Source of the DNA: Rhodococcus zopfii NBRC 100606 = JCM 9919
GTDB taxonomy: Bacteria > Actinomycetota > Actinomycetes > Mycobacteriales > Mycobacteriaceae
DNA length: 52,981 nt
Reading direction: 5' to 3'
Assembly (NCBI RefSeq): GCF_001895025.1
Contig: NZ_BCXI01000050.1
Span: 1 to 52,981, forward strand
Each line of letters begins with the position of its first letter. The stretch's first letter is position 1. Of the stretch, positions 8,952 to 17,275 are shown one piece after another. A program made the position numbers and the translations under genes. The notes beneath the pieces were generated by a model, which worked only from the letters and a program-made list of their open reading frames with translations, made no database searches and was not told the DNA's origin.

Positions 8952-9847
8952 GCGTTCTCCTTCATCGAATACTGTTGTGCCAGTTCACCGGGACCGACAC
9001 CGAGTCCGGTGCCGAGGTCGGCGAGAGCCTGGGTGCCGAGCGGAAGTTCGACACCGAGCCGGTCGCCCAGCTCGAGCGCCAGCGTCAGGTCTTTCTCGCC
9101 GAGCGATCGCGCGTGCGCGAGTATCGGGAACCACGGATCGTCCGGGGCCAGCGCAGCGGTGGTGTCGCGCAACATGATCGCACCGGCGCCGCCGGTGATC
9201 GCGTCGGTGTGCCGCACCACCTTGCCGAGCGCGGTGATGTCGAGCCCGGCCGCCTCGGCGAGCCGCTGCGCCTCCGCGGCGGCGTTGAACGAGATGAAGT
9301 GCAACAGGTTGCGCGCCAGCTTCATCCGGGTTCCGGATCCCACCGGCCCGGCGTGGATGACGAGGCCGGCCCACGTGGTGAACGGTTCACGGACCTTCGC
9401 GAACGCCGCCTCGTCCGCCCCGACCATCACGGCGAGGGTGCCTTTCCGGGCACCCGCCGCCCCGCCCGAGACCGGGGCGTCGACGAGGTCCACGCCGCGT
9501 TCGGCGCAGACCGCCGCGAGGTCGACGGCGGTGGCGTCGGAGATCGTCGAGTGGACGGCGATGACGGTGCCGGGCCGCGCGGTGGTCAACAGGCCCCCGG
9601 GTCCAGTGACGACGTCGCGGACCTGGGCGTCGTCGAGCACCGTCACGGAGATGACGTCGCAGCCGGCGGCAAGTTCGGCGGCGTTCGCGGCTGCGGCGGC
9701 GCCGGCCGCGGTGAACGGCTCGACGGCTTCGGGGCGGGTGTCGAGCACGGTCAGGCCGCCGGGCCACTCGAGCAGTCGCTCGGCCATCGGCGCACCCATG
9801 TTGCCGAGCCCGATGTAGCCGACGGACACGTCGGAGGGCGCGGTCAC
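8948..9847 (-). CDS. NAD(P)-binding dehydrogenase, 3-hydroxyisobutyrate dehydrogenase-like
   Basis: Encodes 299 residues from a GTG that overlaps the previous stop (GTGA). The Rossmann motif GYIGLGNMGAPMAERLL is at residues 9-25. The substrate-binding signature is DAPVSGGAAGARKGTLAVMV near residue 123, and the catalytic lysine lies in GTRMKLARNLLHF. This is the beta-hydroxyacid dehydrogenase family (3-hydroxyisobutyrate, tartronate semialdehyde and similar acids). It matches Rv0770 in position. The tight coupling with the SDR and aldehyde dehydrogenase suggests successive oxidation steps on one substrate. Confidence 0.82.
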   Translation of the reverse strand: MTAPSDVSVGYIGLGNMGAPMAERLLEWPGGLTVLDTRPEAVEPFTAAGAAAAANAAELAAGCDVISVTVLDDAQVRDVVTGPGGLLTTARPGTVIAVHSTISDATAVDLAAVCAERGVDLVDAPVSGGAAGARKGTLAVMVGADEAAFAKVREPFTTWAGLVIHAGPVGSGTRMKLARNLLHFISFNAAAEAQRLAEAAGLDITALGKVVRHTDAITGGAGAIMLRDTTAALAPDDPWFPILAHARSLGEKDLTLALELGDRLGVELPLGTQALADLGTGLGVGPGELAQQYSMKENA

Positions 9848-10593
9848 GACCGGATCACCTGGCCGCCGTCGACGTTGAAGATCTGGCCGGTGACCCAGCC
9901 GGCCTCGTCGGACAGCAGGAACAGGCACATGCCCACCAGGTCCTCGGGTGTGCCCATCCGTTTGAGCGGGAGCTTTCCGACCATGTCCGCCACCATGTTG
10001 CCCGGGGTGACGGTCCGGGTGGCCTCGGTGTCGATGGGACCCGGGGCGATCGCGTTGATGCGGATGTTGTTGCCGCCGAGTTCCACCGCGAGCTGCTGGG
10101 TCAGACCGTTGACCCCGACCTTCGCCAGTCCGTAGAACCCCGAGTAGAGCCACGCGGCGGTCGACGACTGGTTGACGATCGAGCCGCCCTTCTTCCGCAT
10201 GTGCGGCCACACGGCGCGGGTGACGTTGAGTGCGCCGTCGAGATTCACGCTCATGAACTTCTTGTAGTAGTCCCACGGCACGGTGAGCAGCAGGTCCAGT
10301 TTCATGCCGCCGTAGATCGCGGCATTGTTGACCAGATGGTCGATGCCGCCGAATATTTCGACGGTCTCGGCGGCAAGCTCGGTGGCGGAGTCGGGGTCGG
10401 CGACGTCGACGGGAATGAAGACGGCGCTGCCGCCGTCGGCGACGATCTGCTTGGCGACCTGTCGGCCGGCGTCGGCGTTGAGGTCGGCGACCACCACGTT
10501 CGCGCCTTCGGCGGCGAGCGCGCGGGCGTAGGCCTCGCCGATACCCTGCGCACCGCCGGTGACGATGGCGGTGCGATCGGTGAAACGTCCCAT
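9844..10593 (-). CDS. SDR family oxidoreductase
   Basis: Encodes 249 residues, a classical SDR. The cofactor site TGGAQGIGEAYA is at 12-23, NNAAIYGG near 89-96, the active serine in VNQSSTAAW and the YxxxK pair in YGLAKVGVNGLT (about 155-159). The C-terminal VTGQIFNVDGGQVI completes the fold. It probably uses NAD(H) to oxidise a secondary alcohol. It sits 15 bases after the aldehyde dehydrogenase and overlaps the next gene by 4 bases. It is the positional equivalent of Rv0769. Confidence 0.86.
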   Translation of the reverse strand: MGRFTDRTAIVTGGAQGIGEAYARALAAEGANVVVADLNADAGRQVAKQIVADGGSAVFIPVDVADPDSATELAAETVEIFGGIDHLVNNAAIYGGMKLDLLLTVPWDYYKKFMSVNLDGALNVTRAVWPHMRKKGGSIVNQSSTAAWLYSGFYGLAKVGVNGLTQQLAVELGGNNIRINAIAPGPIDTEATRTVTPGNMVADMVGKLPLKRMGTPEDLVGMCLFLLSDEAGWVTGQIFNVDGGQVIRS

Positions 10594-10608
10594 GTCCGTA
10601 AACCTTTC

Positions 10609-12093
10609 TTAGGGTGCCGCGGGCTCCGCGACGAGCTTGGTCTCCAGGTATTCCTCGAAGCCGGCCACACCCATTTCGCGACCGATTCCGGACTGCTTGT
10701 AGCCCCCGAAGGGAGCGTCGGCGGCGTACCAGATGCCGCCGTTGACACCGAGGGTGCCGGTGCGGATCCCGGCGACGACGTGGGCGACCCGATCGGGGTC
10801 GGTGCCCCACACCGAGCCGGACAGGCCGTAGGGGGAGTCGTTGGCGATGTGCACCGCGTCGTCGTCGCCGTCGTGCGGCAGGATCACCAGGACGGGACCG
10901 AAGATCTCCTCCTGCGCGACGCGGGCGCTGTTGTCCAGGCCCGCGATCAGGGTGGGCTCGACGAAGAAGCCCTTGTCGTGCTCGGCAGGGCGGCCGCCGC
11001 CGACGACGATCGTGCCGCCCTCCTCGACCGCAAGTCTCAGATAGCCCTCCACGCGGTCGCGTTGGCGAGCGGAAATCAACGGCCCGCAGATGGTTCCGGG
11101 TTCGTTCGGATTGCCCGGGCGGATGCCACGCAGGACCTTGGCGGTGATGTCGACGGCTTCGTCGTAGCGTTCGCGGGGAACGAGGAGCCGGGTGGTGATC
11201 GCGCAGCCCTGCCCGGCGTGCGTGCACACCGTGAACGCGGCGATCGAGCAGGCGGCCTTCAGGTCGGCGTCGTCGAGGACCACGAACGCGGACTTGCCAC
11301 CGAGCTCGAGGAATACCTTCTTGAGGGAGTCGGATGCCGCGCGCATCACGGACTTGCCGGTCGCGGTCGACCCGGTGAAGGAGACGAGGTCGATGCGCGG
11401 GTCGGTGGTGAGCTGCGCGCCGACCGAATGGTCGCTCGACGTCACGATGTTCACCACGCCCGGCGGGATGTCGGTCTCCTCGGCGATGATCCTGCCGACG
11501 AGCGCTGCGCACCACGGGGTGTCGGGGGCGGGCTTGAGGACGACGGTGTTGCCGGCGGCGAGCGCGGGACCGATCTTGGCGAAGTTGATCTGGTGCGGGA
11601 AGTTCCAGGGGGTGATCGCGCCGACGACGCCGACCGCTTCCTTGAGCAAGTATCGGTGCGTGGGGACGCCCATGGGGGACGCGTTGCCGAGATCCTGTTG
11701 CCATTCGTACTTCTCGGCGAGGTCGGCGAACCAAAGGAGGTCGTCGACGGGGCCTTCGAGGTGTGCGGCGGAGGTGAGGAATCGGGGTGCGCCGACCTCG
11801 GTGATGGTGATTTCGCGCAGCTCCTCGATGTGCCCGCGGAGCGCGTCGCGCAGCCGGCGCAGGCAGCGGGCGCGGAAGGCGTGGTCGCGGGACCAGTCGG
11901 TGGTGTCGAAGGCCTGCCGGGCGGCGGCGATCGCCGCGTCCATGTCGGCTGCGGTGCCGTCGGCGGCGTAGCCGAGGATGTCCTCGGTGGCGGGGTCGAG
12001 GATCTCGAAGGTGCCCCCGGATCCGGGGACGAGCTTGCCGTCGACCAGCAGCGAAGAGCTGTCGTTCGGGCTGTCTGTCGGGCGCAGGGCCAT
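10609..12093 (-). CDS. Aldehyde dehydrogenase (NAD-dependent)
   Basis: Encodes 494 residues from ATG 12093, with GGGGAG upstream; a much longer frame exists but runs through the promoter. It oxidises an aldehyde to the acid. The catalytic cysteine is C297 (HAGQGCAITTR), the general base E263 (FLELGGKSAF), the NAD-binding loop FTGSTATGKSVM (239-250), and the oxyanion asparagine lies in TPWNFPHQ (161-168). First gene of the leftward operon and the equivalent of Rv0768 (aldA). The 14-bp operator shared with the P450 operon lies 65 bases upstream of its start. Confidence 0.9.
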   Translation of the reverse strand: MALRPTDSPNDSSSLLVDGKLVPGSGGTFEILDPATEDILGYAADGTAADMDAAIAAARQAFDTTDWSRDHAFRARCLRRLRDALRGHIEELREITITEVGAPRFLTSAAHLEGPVDDLLWFADLAEKYEWQQDLGNASPMGVPTHRYLLKEAVGVVGAITPWNFPHQINFAKIGPALAAGNTVVLKPAPDTPWCAALVGRIIAEETDIPPGVVNIVTSSDHSVGAQLTTDPRIDLVSFTGSTATGKSVMRAASDSLKKVFLELGGKSAFVVLDDADLKAACSIAAFTVCTHAGQGCAITTRLLVPRERYDEAVDITAKVLRGIRPGNPNEPGTICGPLISARQRDRVEGYLRLAVEEGGTIVVGGGRPAEHDKGFFVEPTLIAGLDNSARVAQEEIFGPVLVILPHDGDDDAVHIANDSPYGLSGSVWGTDPDRVAHVVAGIRTGTLGVNGGIWYAADAPFGGYKQSGIGREMGVAGFEEYLETKLVAEPAAP

Positions 12094-12157
12094 GGTGTGG
12101 TGCTCCCCGTTCTTGCGGTTCGGTGCAGACGTCGAGCGTGTGACGGTCCTCATAATC

Positions 12158-12171
12158 TGGACACTTGTCTG
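12158..12171. promoter_or_regulatory. Shared operator, copy 1 (aldehyde dehydrogenase promoter)
   Basis: TGGACACTTGTCTG matches the form TGGACA-NN-TGTCTG also found at 14673 and 26922. Flanking bases extend the match with copy 2. An extra half-site (GGACA, 12184-12188) follows, and TATAGT at 12175 looks like a rightward -10 box. It probably binds the TetR protein encoded at 14692. Confidence 0.65.
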
Positions 12172-12227
12172 GACTATAGTTCGGACAGATGCGCGGTGCA
12201 ATATCGCGCCGGACCGAAGGGGCGACA

Positions 12228-12703
12228 TGACGGGTGGGGTGGCGATCGTGACCGGAGCGAACCGGGGCATCGACGCCCACCTGACCGGCACGTTCCGGAC
12301 CTGCCGTATGGTCGCGCCGCGCCTGGTGGCGCGCGGAGGCGGTGCGATCGTCAACACGAGTTTGTTCGCGTTTCTCGGCGACTACAGCGGTACCGGCCAT
12401 CCGGCGGGCAGGGCGCGGTAAACAGTCTCACCCTCGCGATCGCCGCAGAGCTGCGTGAACATCGGGTCCGGGCCAATGCGGTGTGCCCGGGTGCGCGGAC
12501 GCGGCTGTCGACGGGCGAGGAGTACGAGCGGCAGATCGAGCAGCTCCACCGGCGAGATCCTCGCCGGTTCGGGATGTTTCGTCGGGCGGCTCCCGCGTCC
12601 GCAGCCGAGCCTGCTGGCGTGGCGCGACCACAACGCCGAGCCGCCGTGGACGATCGGGGAGATCGCGGAGATCGCGCGGTTCGTCGGCGGCGCAGCCGGG
12701 TAG
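12228..12703 (+). pseudogene. Decayed SDR gene
   Basis: The start is intact: a good ribosome site, ATG, then the cofactor motif VAIVTGANRGI. The sequence then jumps straight to DAHLTGTFRTCRMVAPRLVA and GGGAIVNTSLFAFLGDYSG, so about 70 residues of the Rossmann core are missing. Near 12405 the frame shifts into GAVNSLTLAIAAELREHRVR and ANAVCPGARTRLST. The expected YxxxK is lost at the shift. The last 150 bases are no longer clearly SDR-like. The gene is divergent from aldehyde dehydrogenase and faces the same operator, so it once belonged to this regulon. Confidence 0.75.
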
Positions 12704-12708
12704 GGAGG

Positions 12709-13302
12709 TCAGTCGTGTGAGGGCGACGGCGCGATCGCCGAGAGTGCGCCGTCCACTACCGTCTCGAAGATGTGGTCGAGGTCCATGTCGTCGCCGAGGA
12801 ATCCGGTTCCCTCGATCATGGCGAATCCATGCACTGCGGCGAACAGGGCGACCGCGGTGTCGAGCGAATCCTCCTCGGGGACACCGTACGAGACGAGCAC
12901 TGCGCGCAGGGCGGTATTCGCGTCGAGTGCGGCCGCCATCAGGGCGGCGCGGTCGATCGGGGCGGTGGTCAGCGCCCGATAGTGGCGGTGGTTCTCCACC
13001 GTCCACGACCGGTAGGCCGCGATGAGCTTGCGTAGTCCGTCGATTCCGCTGCGGCCCATGGCTTCTTCCCGCAGCCGGTCGCCGAGAGCGGCCATCGTCC
13101 GGATCTGGACCTCCGACCGGACGTCGTCGAGTCCGCGCACGTGGTTGTACAGCGACGCACCGGTGACACCCACCCGGGTCGCGAGCGTGCTCATCGTCAA
13201 CTGCTCCCACCCGTGCTCGTCGACGACGGCGAGCGCGGCGTCGATCACCTTGTCTCGGGTGAGCGTCCTGCGTCGGACGGGGCGCTCGTTGTCACGTGCC
13301 AT
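12709..13302 (-). CDS. TetR/AcrR family regulator
   Basis: Encodes 197 residues. The DNA-binding domain is N-terminal: TRDKVIDAALAVVDEHGWEQ, LTMSTLATRVGVTGASLYNH with the recognition helix near residues 45-52. The C-terminal domain (WTVENHRHYRALTTAP, FAAVHGFAMIEGTGF) matches the WHG/TetR_C_33 type often linked to P450 and lipid genes. It is divergent from the P450 gene at 13398, separated by 95 bases, and likely controls it. No clear perfect palindrome was found in that interval; a weak dyad CGAGA-N10-TCTCG is centred near 13363. Confidence 0.8.
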   Translation of the reverse strand: MARDNERPVRRRTLTRDKVIDAALAVVDEHGWEQLTMSTLATRVGVTGASLYNHVRGLDDVRSEVQIRTMAALGDRLREEAMGRSGIDGLRKLIAAYRSWTVENHRHYRALTTAPIDRAALMAAALDANTALRAVLVSYGVPEEDSLDTAVALFAAVHGFAMIEGTGFLGDDMDLDHIFETVVDGALSAIAPSPSHD

Positions 13303-13397
13303 AAATCCATCCTACGGCCCTTCCATTCCAAACAAAGGGGAGTAGTTTACAACCGAGAGCCATTCGTTTCTCGAATCCACGAGACCCGAGGTAACCC

Positions 13398-14624
13398 ATG
13401 ACGGCGTACCGGACCGATCTCGAGAACCCGGATGTGTATGCGAAGGAGATGCCGCACGAGGCGTTCGACGACATCCGGCAGCGATGTCCCGTGCACTGGC
13501 AGCCCGAGGCGGACGGTCCCGGCTATTGGGCGCTGACCCGGCACGCCGATGTCATGGCGGTCTCCCGCGACAGTGCCACCTTCTCGTCGGCCCTCGGAAC
13601 CACGCAGATCGACGAGTTCGACGAGGAGGCCCGGCTCAAGCAGGCCGCCATGCTCATCAACCTCGACGAGCCCGAACACACCCGGCTGCGCCGGCTCGTG
13701 AGCCGCGGTTTCACACCCCGGGCCGTCAAGCAACTCGAAGGACACATTCGCGACATCTGCGAACGAACCGTCGACGAGCTGATCGAGGCCGGGCGCGACG
13801 GCGCGGTCGTCGACTTCGTGCCGATCGTCGCGGCGCCGCTGCCGCTGGAGGTGATCGCTGCGCTGCTCGGCGCACCCGCGGAGGACGTGGGCCGACTCTA
13901 CGACTGGTCCAACCGGATGATCGGCTGGGACGACCCCGAGTACGGCAGCACGCAGGAGGACGGCGAACTGGCCGCGGCCGAGATCTTCGTGTATGCCAAC
14001 GAGATTGCCGCCCGGCGCCGGATCGAGCCGTGCGACGACATCGTGTCCGCGCTCGTGTGCCCGGACGAGAACGGAGACACGCTCACCGAGATGGAATTCT
14101 GTATGTTCTTCGTGCTGCTCGTCATCGCGGGGAACGAGACGACGCGGAACGCGATCACCGGTGGAATGCAGGCGTTCATGGATCACCCCGAGCAGTGGCG
14201 GCGGCTGCAGCGCGAGCCCGAACTCGTTCCGAATGCCGTCGAGGAGATCCTGCGCTGGGTGAGCCCGGTGATCGGTTTTCGACGCACCCCCATCTGTCCC
14301 GCGGTGATCGGGGAGCAGTCGGTGGAGCGCGGTGACAAGGTCGTCCTGTACTACCCGGCCGCGAACCGGGACGGGGACGTCTTCGAGGAGCCGCACCGCT
14401 TCGACGTCGGGCGCGAGCACAATCCGCACGTCGCGTTCGGGGGCACGGGCGTGCACTTCTGCCTCGGTGCGCACCTGGCCAGGCTGGAGCTGGAGACGAT
14501 GTTCGAGGCGCTCTCCCGGCGCCTCGACCGTGTCGAACCGGCCGGACAGGCACGACGCTTGCGTTCGAACTTCGTCAACGGTGTCAAGGCGATGCCGGTC
14601 CGTATCCACCCGCGGCAGGACTGA
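13398..14624 (+). CDS. Cytochrome P450
   Basis: Encodes 408 residues, a soluble bacterial P450. The haem ligand is C355 in FGGTGVHFCLGAHLA. The I-helix oxygen-activating motif is VIAGNETTRNA (about residues 239-249) and the ExxR pair is in VEEILRWVSP. The C-terminal FVNGVKAMPVRI is typical of the CYP124/CYP125/CYP142-like group that hydroxylates branched fatty acids, terpenoids or sterol side chains; the subfamily is a guess. GAGG precedes the ATG. With its TetR gene and the decayed SDR it forms a block that interrupts an otherwise conserved arrangement. Confidence 0.86.
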   Translation: MTAYRTDLENPDVYAKEMPHEAFDDIRQRCPVHWQPEADGPGYWALTRHADVMAVSRDSATFSSALGTTQIDEFDEEARLKQAAMLINLDEPEHTRLRRLVSRGFTPRAVKQLEGHIRDICERTVDELIEAGRDGAVVDFVPIVAAPLPLEVIAALLGAPAEDVGRLYDWSNRMIGWDDPEYGSTQEDGELAAAEIFVYANEIAARRRIEPCDDIVSALVCPDENGDTLTEMEFCMFFVLLVIAGNETTRNAITGGMQAFMDHPEQWRRLQREPELVPNAVEEILRWVSPVIGFRRTPICPAVIGEQSVERGDKVVLYYPAANRDGDVFEEPHRFDVGREHNPHVAFGGTGVHFCLGAHLARLELETMFEALSRRLDRVEPAGQARRLRSNFVNGVKAMPVRIHPRQD

Positions 14625-14672
14625 TTTCGTGCGGATGGGGCATTGCCGCGGTGCGATAACCGTAGTAATGTC

Positions 14673-14686
14673 CAGACACGTGTCCA
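14673..14686. promoter_or_regulatory. Shared operator, copy 2 (TetR-P450-CYP51 operon)
   Basis: CAGACACGTGTCCA is the reverse complement of TGGACA-CG-TGTCTG. With its flanks it shares GTCCAGACA-N-GTGTCCAGA with copy 1 read on the other strand. It lies 6 bases upstream of the likely GTG start at 14692, a position suited to autorepression. Confidence 0.65.
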
Positions 14687-14691
14687 GAAAT

Positions 14692-15252
14692 GTGAATCTC
14701 GAATCCACCCGCCGGCGCCTCACCGAGAAGCAGGCGGACACCGTGGATCGCCTCACCCGCGCTGCGGTCGAGGTTCTTCGGGAGGAGGGATTCGCGGGTC
14801 TGACCGTGCGTACCGTCGCTTCGAGGGCGGGGGTCGCACCCGCCACCGCCTACACCTACTTCTCGTCCAAGGAACATCTCGTCGCCGAGGTCTTCTGGCG
14901 TCGGCTCGCAGCGACGCCCGAACCCGCCGACATCGTCGGCAGCACCGCGGACCGGGTGTCCGCCGTGCTGCGCAACATCGCGATGCTCATGGACGACGAA
15001 CCCGAACTCGCCGGTGCCGTGACCAGCGCCCTGCTCGGTCGCGATCCGGACGTCGAACACCTGCGGGGCCGCATCGGCCTCGACATCCGCGAACGCCTGT
15101 CCGTGGCACTGGGTGCGGGTGGCGACCCGGATGTCCTCGAAGCCCTCGAACTGCTGTACGCGGGAGCGCTCGTCCGCGCCGGAATGGGATACGGCACCTA
15201 CGCGAAGCTCGCCGATCGATTGGAAACCTCCGCCAGACTTCTATTGGAGTAG
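14692..15252 (+). CDS. TetR family regulator of the P450-CYP51 operon
   Basis: Encodes about 186 residues. LTEKQADTVDRLTRAAVEVL, GLTVRTVASRAGVAPATAYT and YFSSKEHLVAEVFWRR form the helix-turn-helix domain. I chose GTG 14692; an ATG at 14668 is in frame, but its codons would lie within the operator-like sequence. The gene ends 3 bases before the P450 at 15256, so it is co-transcribed with it. It is the positional equivalent of M. tuberculosis Rv0767c. The operator in front of it and the copy before aldehyde dehydrogenase suggest that it represses both arms. Confidence 0.78.
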   Translation: MNLESTRRRLTEKQADTVDRLTRAAVEVLREEGFAGLTVRTVASRAGVAPATAYTYFSSKEHLVAEVFWRRLAATPEPADIVGSTADRVSAVLRNIAMLMDDEPELAGAVTSALLGRDPDVEHLRGRIGLDIRERLSVALGAGGDPDVLEALELLYAGALVRAGMGYGTYAKLADRLETSARLLLE

Positions 15253-15255
15253 CCC

Positions 15256-16482
15256 ATGTCTCAGGCCTCGCTCGACACCTCGCTGTTCGGGCCGTTGCTG
15301 TTCGATCCCTACGACTACGACTTCCACGAAGACCCGTACCCGACCTACCGTCGGCTGCGCGAGGAGGCGCCGCTCTATCGCAACGACGAACTCGGCTTCT
15401 GGGCGCTGTCGCGGCATGCGGACGTCATCACCGGATTCCGCGACAACACGAGACTGTCGAGCGCCAACGGTGTTTCGCTCGATCCGTCCGCCTACGGCCC
15501 GCACGCGCACAAGGTGATGTCGTTTCTCGCGATGGACGACCCCCGGCACCTGCGGATGCGTCAGCTCGTCTCCAAGGGCTTCACGCCCCGGCGCGTCTCC
15601 GACATGCAGGAGCGAATCCTCGAGCTCACCCTGGGACATCTCGAACCCGCCCTGGAAACAGGCGAATTCGACTGGATCTCGGAGGTCGCCGGCAAGCTGC
15701 CGATGGATGTGATCTCCGAGCTCATGGGCGTGCCCCAGCAGGACCGCGCCGAGATCCGCCGCATGGCCGACCTCGTCGTGCACCGCGAGGAAGGCGTACC
15801 CGACGTCCCGGTCGCCGCGATGGAAGCCTCGCTCAACCTCGTCGGCTACTACGCCGACATGCTCACCGAACGCCGCGCCCGCCGCACCGAGGACCTCACC
15901 TCGGCGCTGCTCGACGCGGAGATGGACGGCGACCGGCTCACCGACGACGAGATCATCGGATTCATGTTCCTGATGGTGGTCGCCGGCAACGAGACCACCA
16001 CCAAACTCCTCGGCAACGCGCTCTACTGGGGCGCGGCCGGCAAGGACGAAGCGGCGAAGGTCCTGCGCGATCCGGAACGCGCACCCGAATGGACCGAGGA
16101 AACGCTGCGCTACGACACCTCGAGTCAGATCGTTGCGCGCACCGCCGCCACGGACATCGACCTGCACGGCCGTACCATTCCCGAAGGCGGCAAGGTGCTG
16201 CTGCTCATCGGCTCGGCGAATCGTGACTCCGAGGTCTTCGAGGATGCCGACGAATACCGGATCGGCCGCGACAGCACCAATAAGCTCGCGAGTTTCGGTG
16301 GGGGAGTGCACTTCTGCCTCGGCGCTCATCTGGCCCGTCTCGAAGCGAACACCGCGCTCGAACAGTTCGCCCGTCGTGTCGCCGACTACGACGTCGATTT
16401 CGACCGCTGCGAACGAGTCCACTCCACCAACGTCCGGGGCTTCGCCGCACTGCCCCTGAAAGTGACCCGCCGTCATGCCTAG
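15256..16482 (+). CDS. Cytochrome P450, CYP123-like by position
   Basis: Encodes 408 residues. The haem cysteine is C354 in FGGGVHFCLGAHLARLE, the I-helix motif MVVAGNETTTKLL (about 239-251), and the ExxR in TEETLRYDTSS. GGAG stands before the ATG. It lies between the TetR gene and the SDR, exactly where cyp123 (Rv0766c) lies in M. tuberculosis, but I assign the subfamily from synteny and not from a sequence comparison. It overlaps the SDR by 8 bases. Electrons probably come from the ferredoxin encoded four genes downstream. Substrate unknown. Confidence 0.86.
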   Translation: MSQASLDTSLFGPLLFDPYDYDFHEDPYPTYRRLREEAPLYRNDELGFWALSRHADVITGFRDNTRLSSANGVSLDPSAYGPHAHKVMSFLAMDDPRHLRMRQLVSKGFTPRRVSDMQERILELTLGHLEPALETGEFDWISEVAGKLPMDVISELMGVPQQDRAEIRRMADLVVHREEGVPDVPVAAMEASLNLVGYYADMLTERRARRTEDLTSALLDAEMDGDRLTDDEIIGFMFLMVVAGNETTTKLLGNALYWGAAGKDEAAKVLRDPERAPEWTEETLRYDTSSQIVARTAATDIDLHGRTIPEGGKVLLLIGSANRDSEVFEDADEYRIGRDSTNKLASFGGGVHFCLGAHLARLEANTALEQFARRVADYDVDFDRCERVHSTNVRGFAALPLKVTRRHA

Positions 16483-17275
16483 ATTCGAACCCCACCCGGC
16501 GCGCCGGCCCGCGATCGTCAGCGGAGCTTCCTCCGGAATCGGCACCGCCACCGCGTACGCCCTGGCAGAGCTCGGGCACCCCGTCGCGCTCGGTGCCCGC
16601 CGCGTCGACGAGTGCGAGGCCATCGCCGAGAAGATCCGTGCCGAAGGCGGACAGGCGATCGCCCACTTCCTCGACGTGTCCTCCACCGAGTCGGTCGATG
16701 CCTTCGTCACCGCGGCCGAGGCCGCGCACGGCCCCACCGAGATCGTGATCTCCGGTGCCGGCGACATGGACTTCGCGCTCGTGCACGAAATGGACCCGGA
16801 CCGTTTCGAGTTCCAGGTCGACGTTCACCTCGGCGGCACCCAGCGGCTCGCGCACCGCGTCGTGCCCGGAATGATCGAACGCACCCGCGGCGACTTCGTG
16901 GTCATCGGCTCCGACTGTGCCGTCGAGGCACGGCCCCGTGCCGGCGCGTACATCGGCGCCAAGACCGGCCTCGAGGCCCTGGTGCGCCAGATGCGAATGG
17001 AACTCGAGGGCACCGGAGTCCGCGCCTCCACGGTTCGTCCGGGCCCCACCCAGACCGCGGCGGGCATGGACCAGCCGGAAGAGGTTGTCGGGCCGCTGCT
17101 CGAGGATTGGATCCACTGGGGCCTGGCGCGCCATCCCTACCTTCTGAGGGCCTCCGACATCGCCGCGGCCGCGGTGTCGGTGGTGTCGGCGCCCCGCGGC
17201 GCCCACATCGTGCTCGTCGAGGTCCAGCCCGAAGCGCCGCTGCGCAAGAACGACGATCGGACGGACCAGGCATGA
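16475..17275 (+). CDS. SDR family oxidoreductase
   Basis: Encodes 266 residues. The cofactor motif SGASSGIGTATAYALA starts at about residue 16. The NNAG position reads SGAGDMDF, a departure from the usual sequence. The catalytic serine lies in VVIGSDCAVEARP, followed by YIGAKTGLEALV with the YxxxK pair. It overlaps both neighbours (8 bases with the P450, ATGA with cyp51), so translation is coupled. It matches Rv0765c by position. It may oxidise or reduce the product of one of the two P450s. Confidence 0.84.
   Translation: MPRFEPHPARRPAIVSGASSGIGTATAYALAELGHPVALGARRVDECEAIAEKIRAEGGQAIAHFLDVSSTESVDAFVTAAEAAHGPTEIVISGAGDMDFALVHEMDPDRFEFQVDVHLGGTQRLAHRVVPGMIERTRGDFVVIGSDCAVEARPRAGAYIGAKTGLEALVRQMRMELEGTGVRASTVRPGPTQTAAGMDQPEEVVGPLLEDWIHWGLARHPYLLRASDIAAAAVSVVSAPRGAHIVLVEVQPEAPLRKNDDRTDQA

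Noticed and set aside
9848..12400. Leftward open frame of over 1100 residues running into the 3-hydroxyisobutyrate-dehydrogenase-like gene
   Set aside because: Only its last 299 residues are protein-like; the rest is an arginine/proline-rich shadow of the SDR and aldehyde dehydrogenase genes in another frame.
10201..12720. Very long open frame (about 840 residues) on the plus strand
   Set aside because: It lies opposite the SDR and aldehyde dehydrogenase genes, whose motifs are complete. Its translation has no recognisable domain except near its end, where it reads part of the SDR pseudogene. Long antisense frames are expected at this GC content.
13302..13398. Operator for the TetR protein at 12709
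   Set aside because: Only a weak dyad with 5-bp arms was found, so no specific site is claimed.
16612..17271. Upstream extension of the CYP51 frame
   Set aside because: The extension overlaps the SDR gene in another frame and is arginine-rich. The ATG at 17272 matches the start of known CYP51 proteins.
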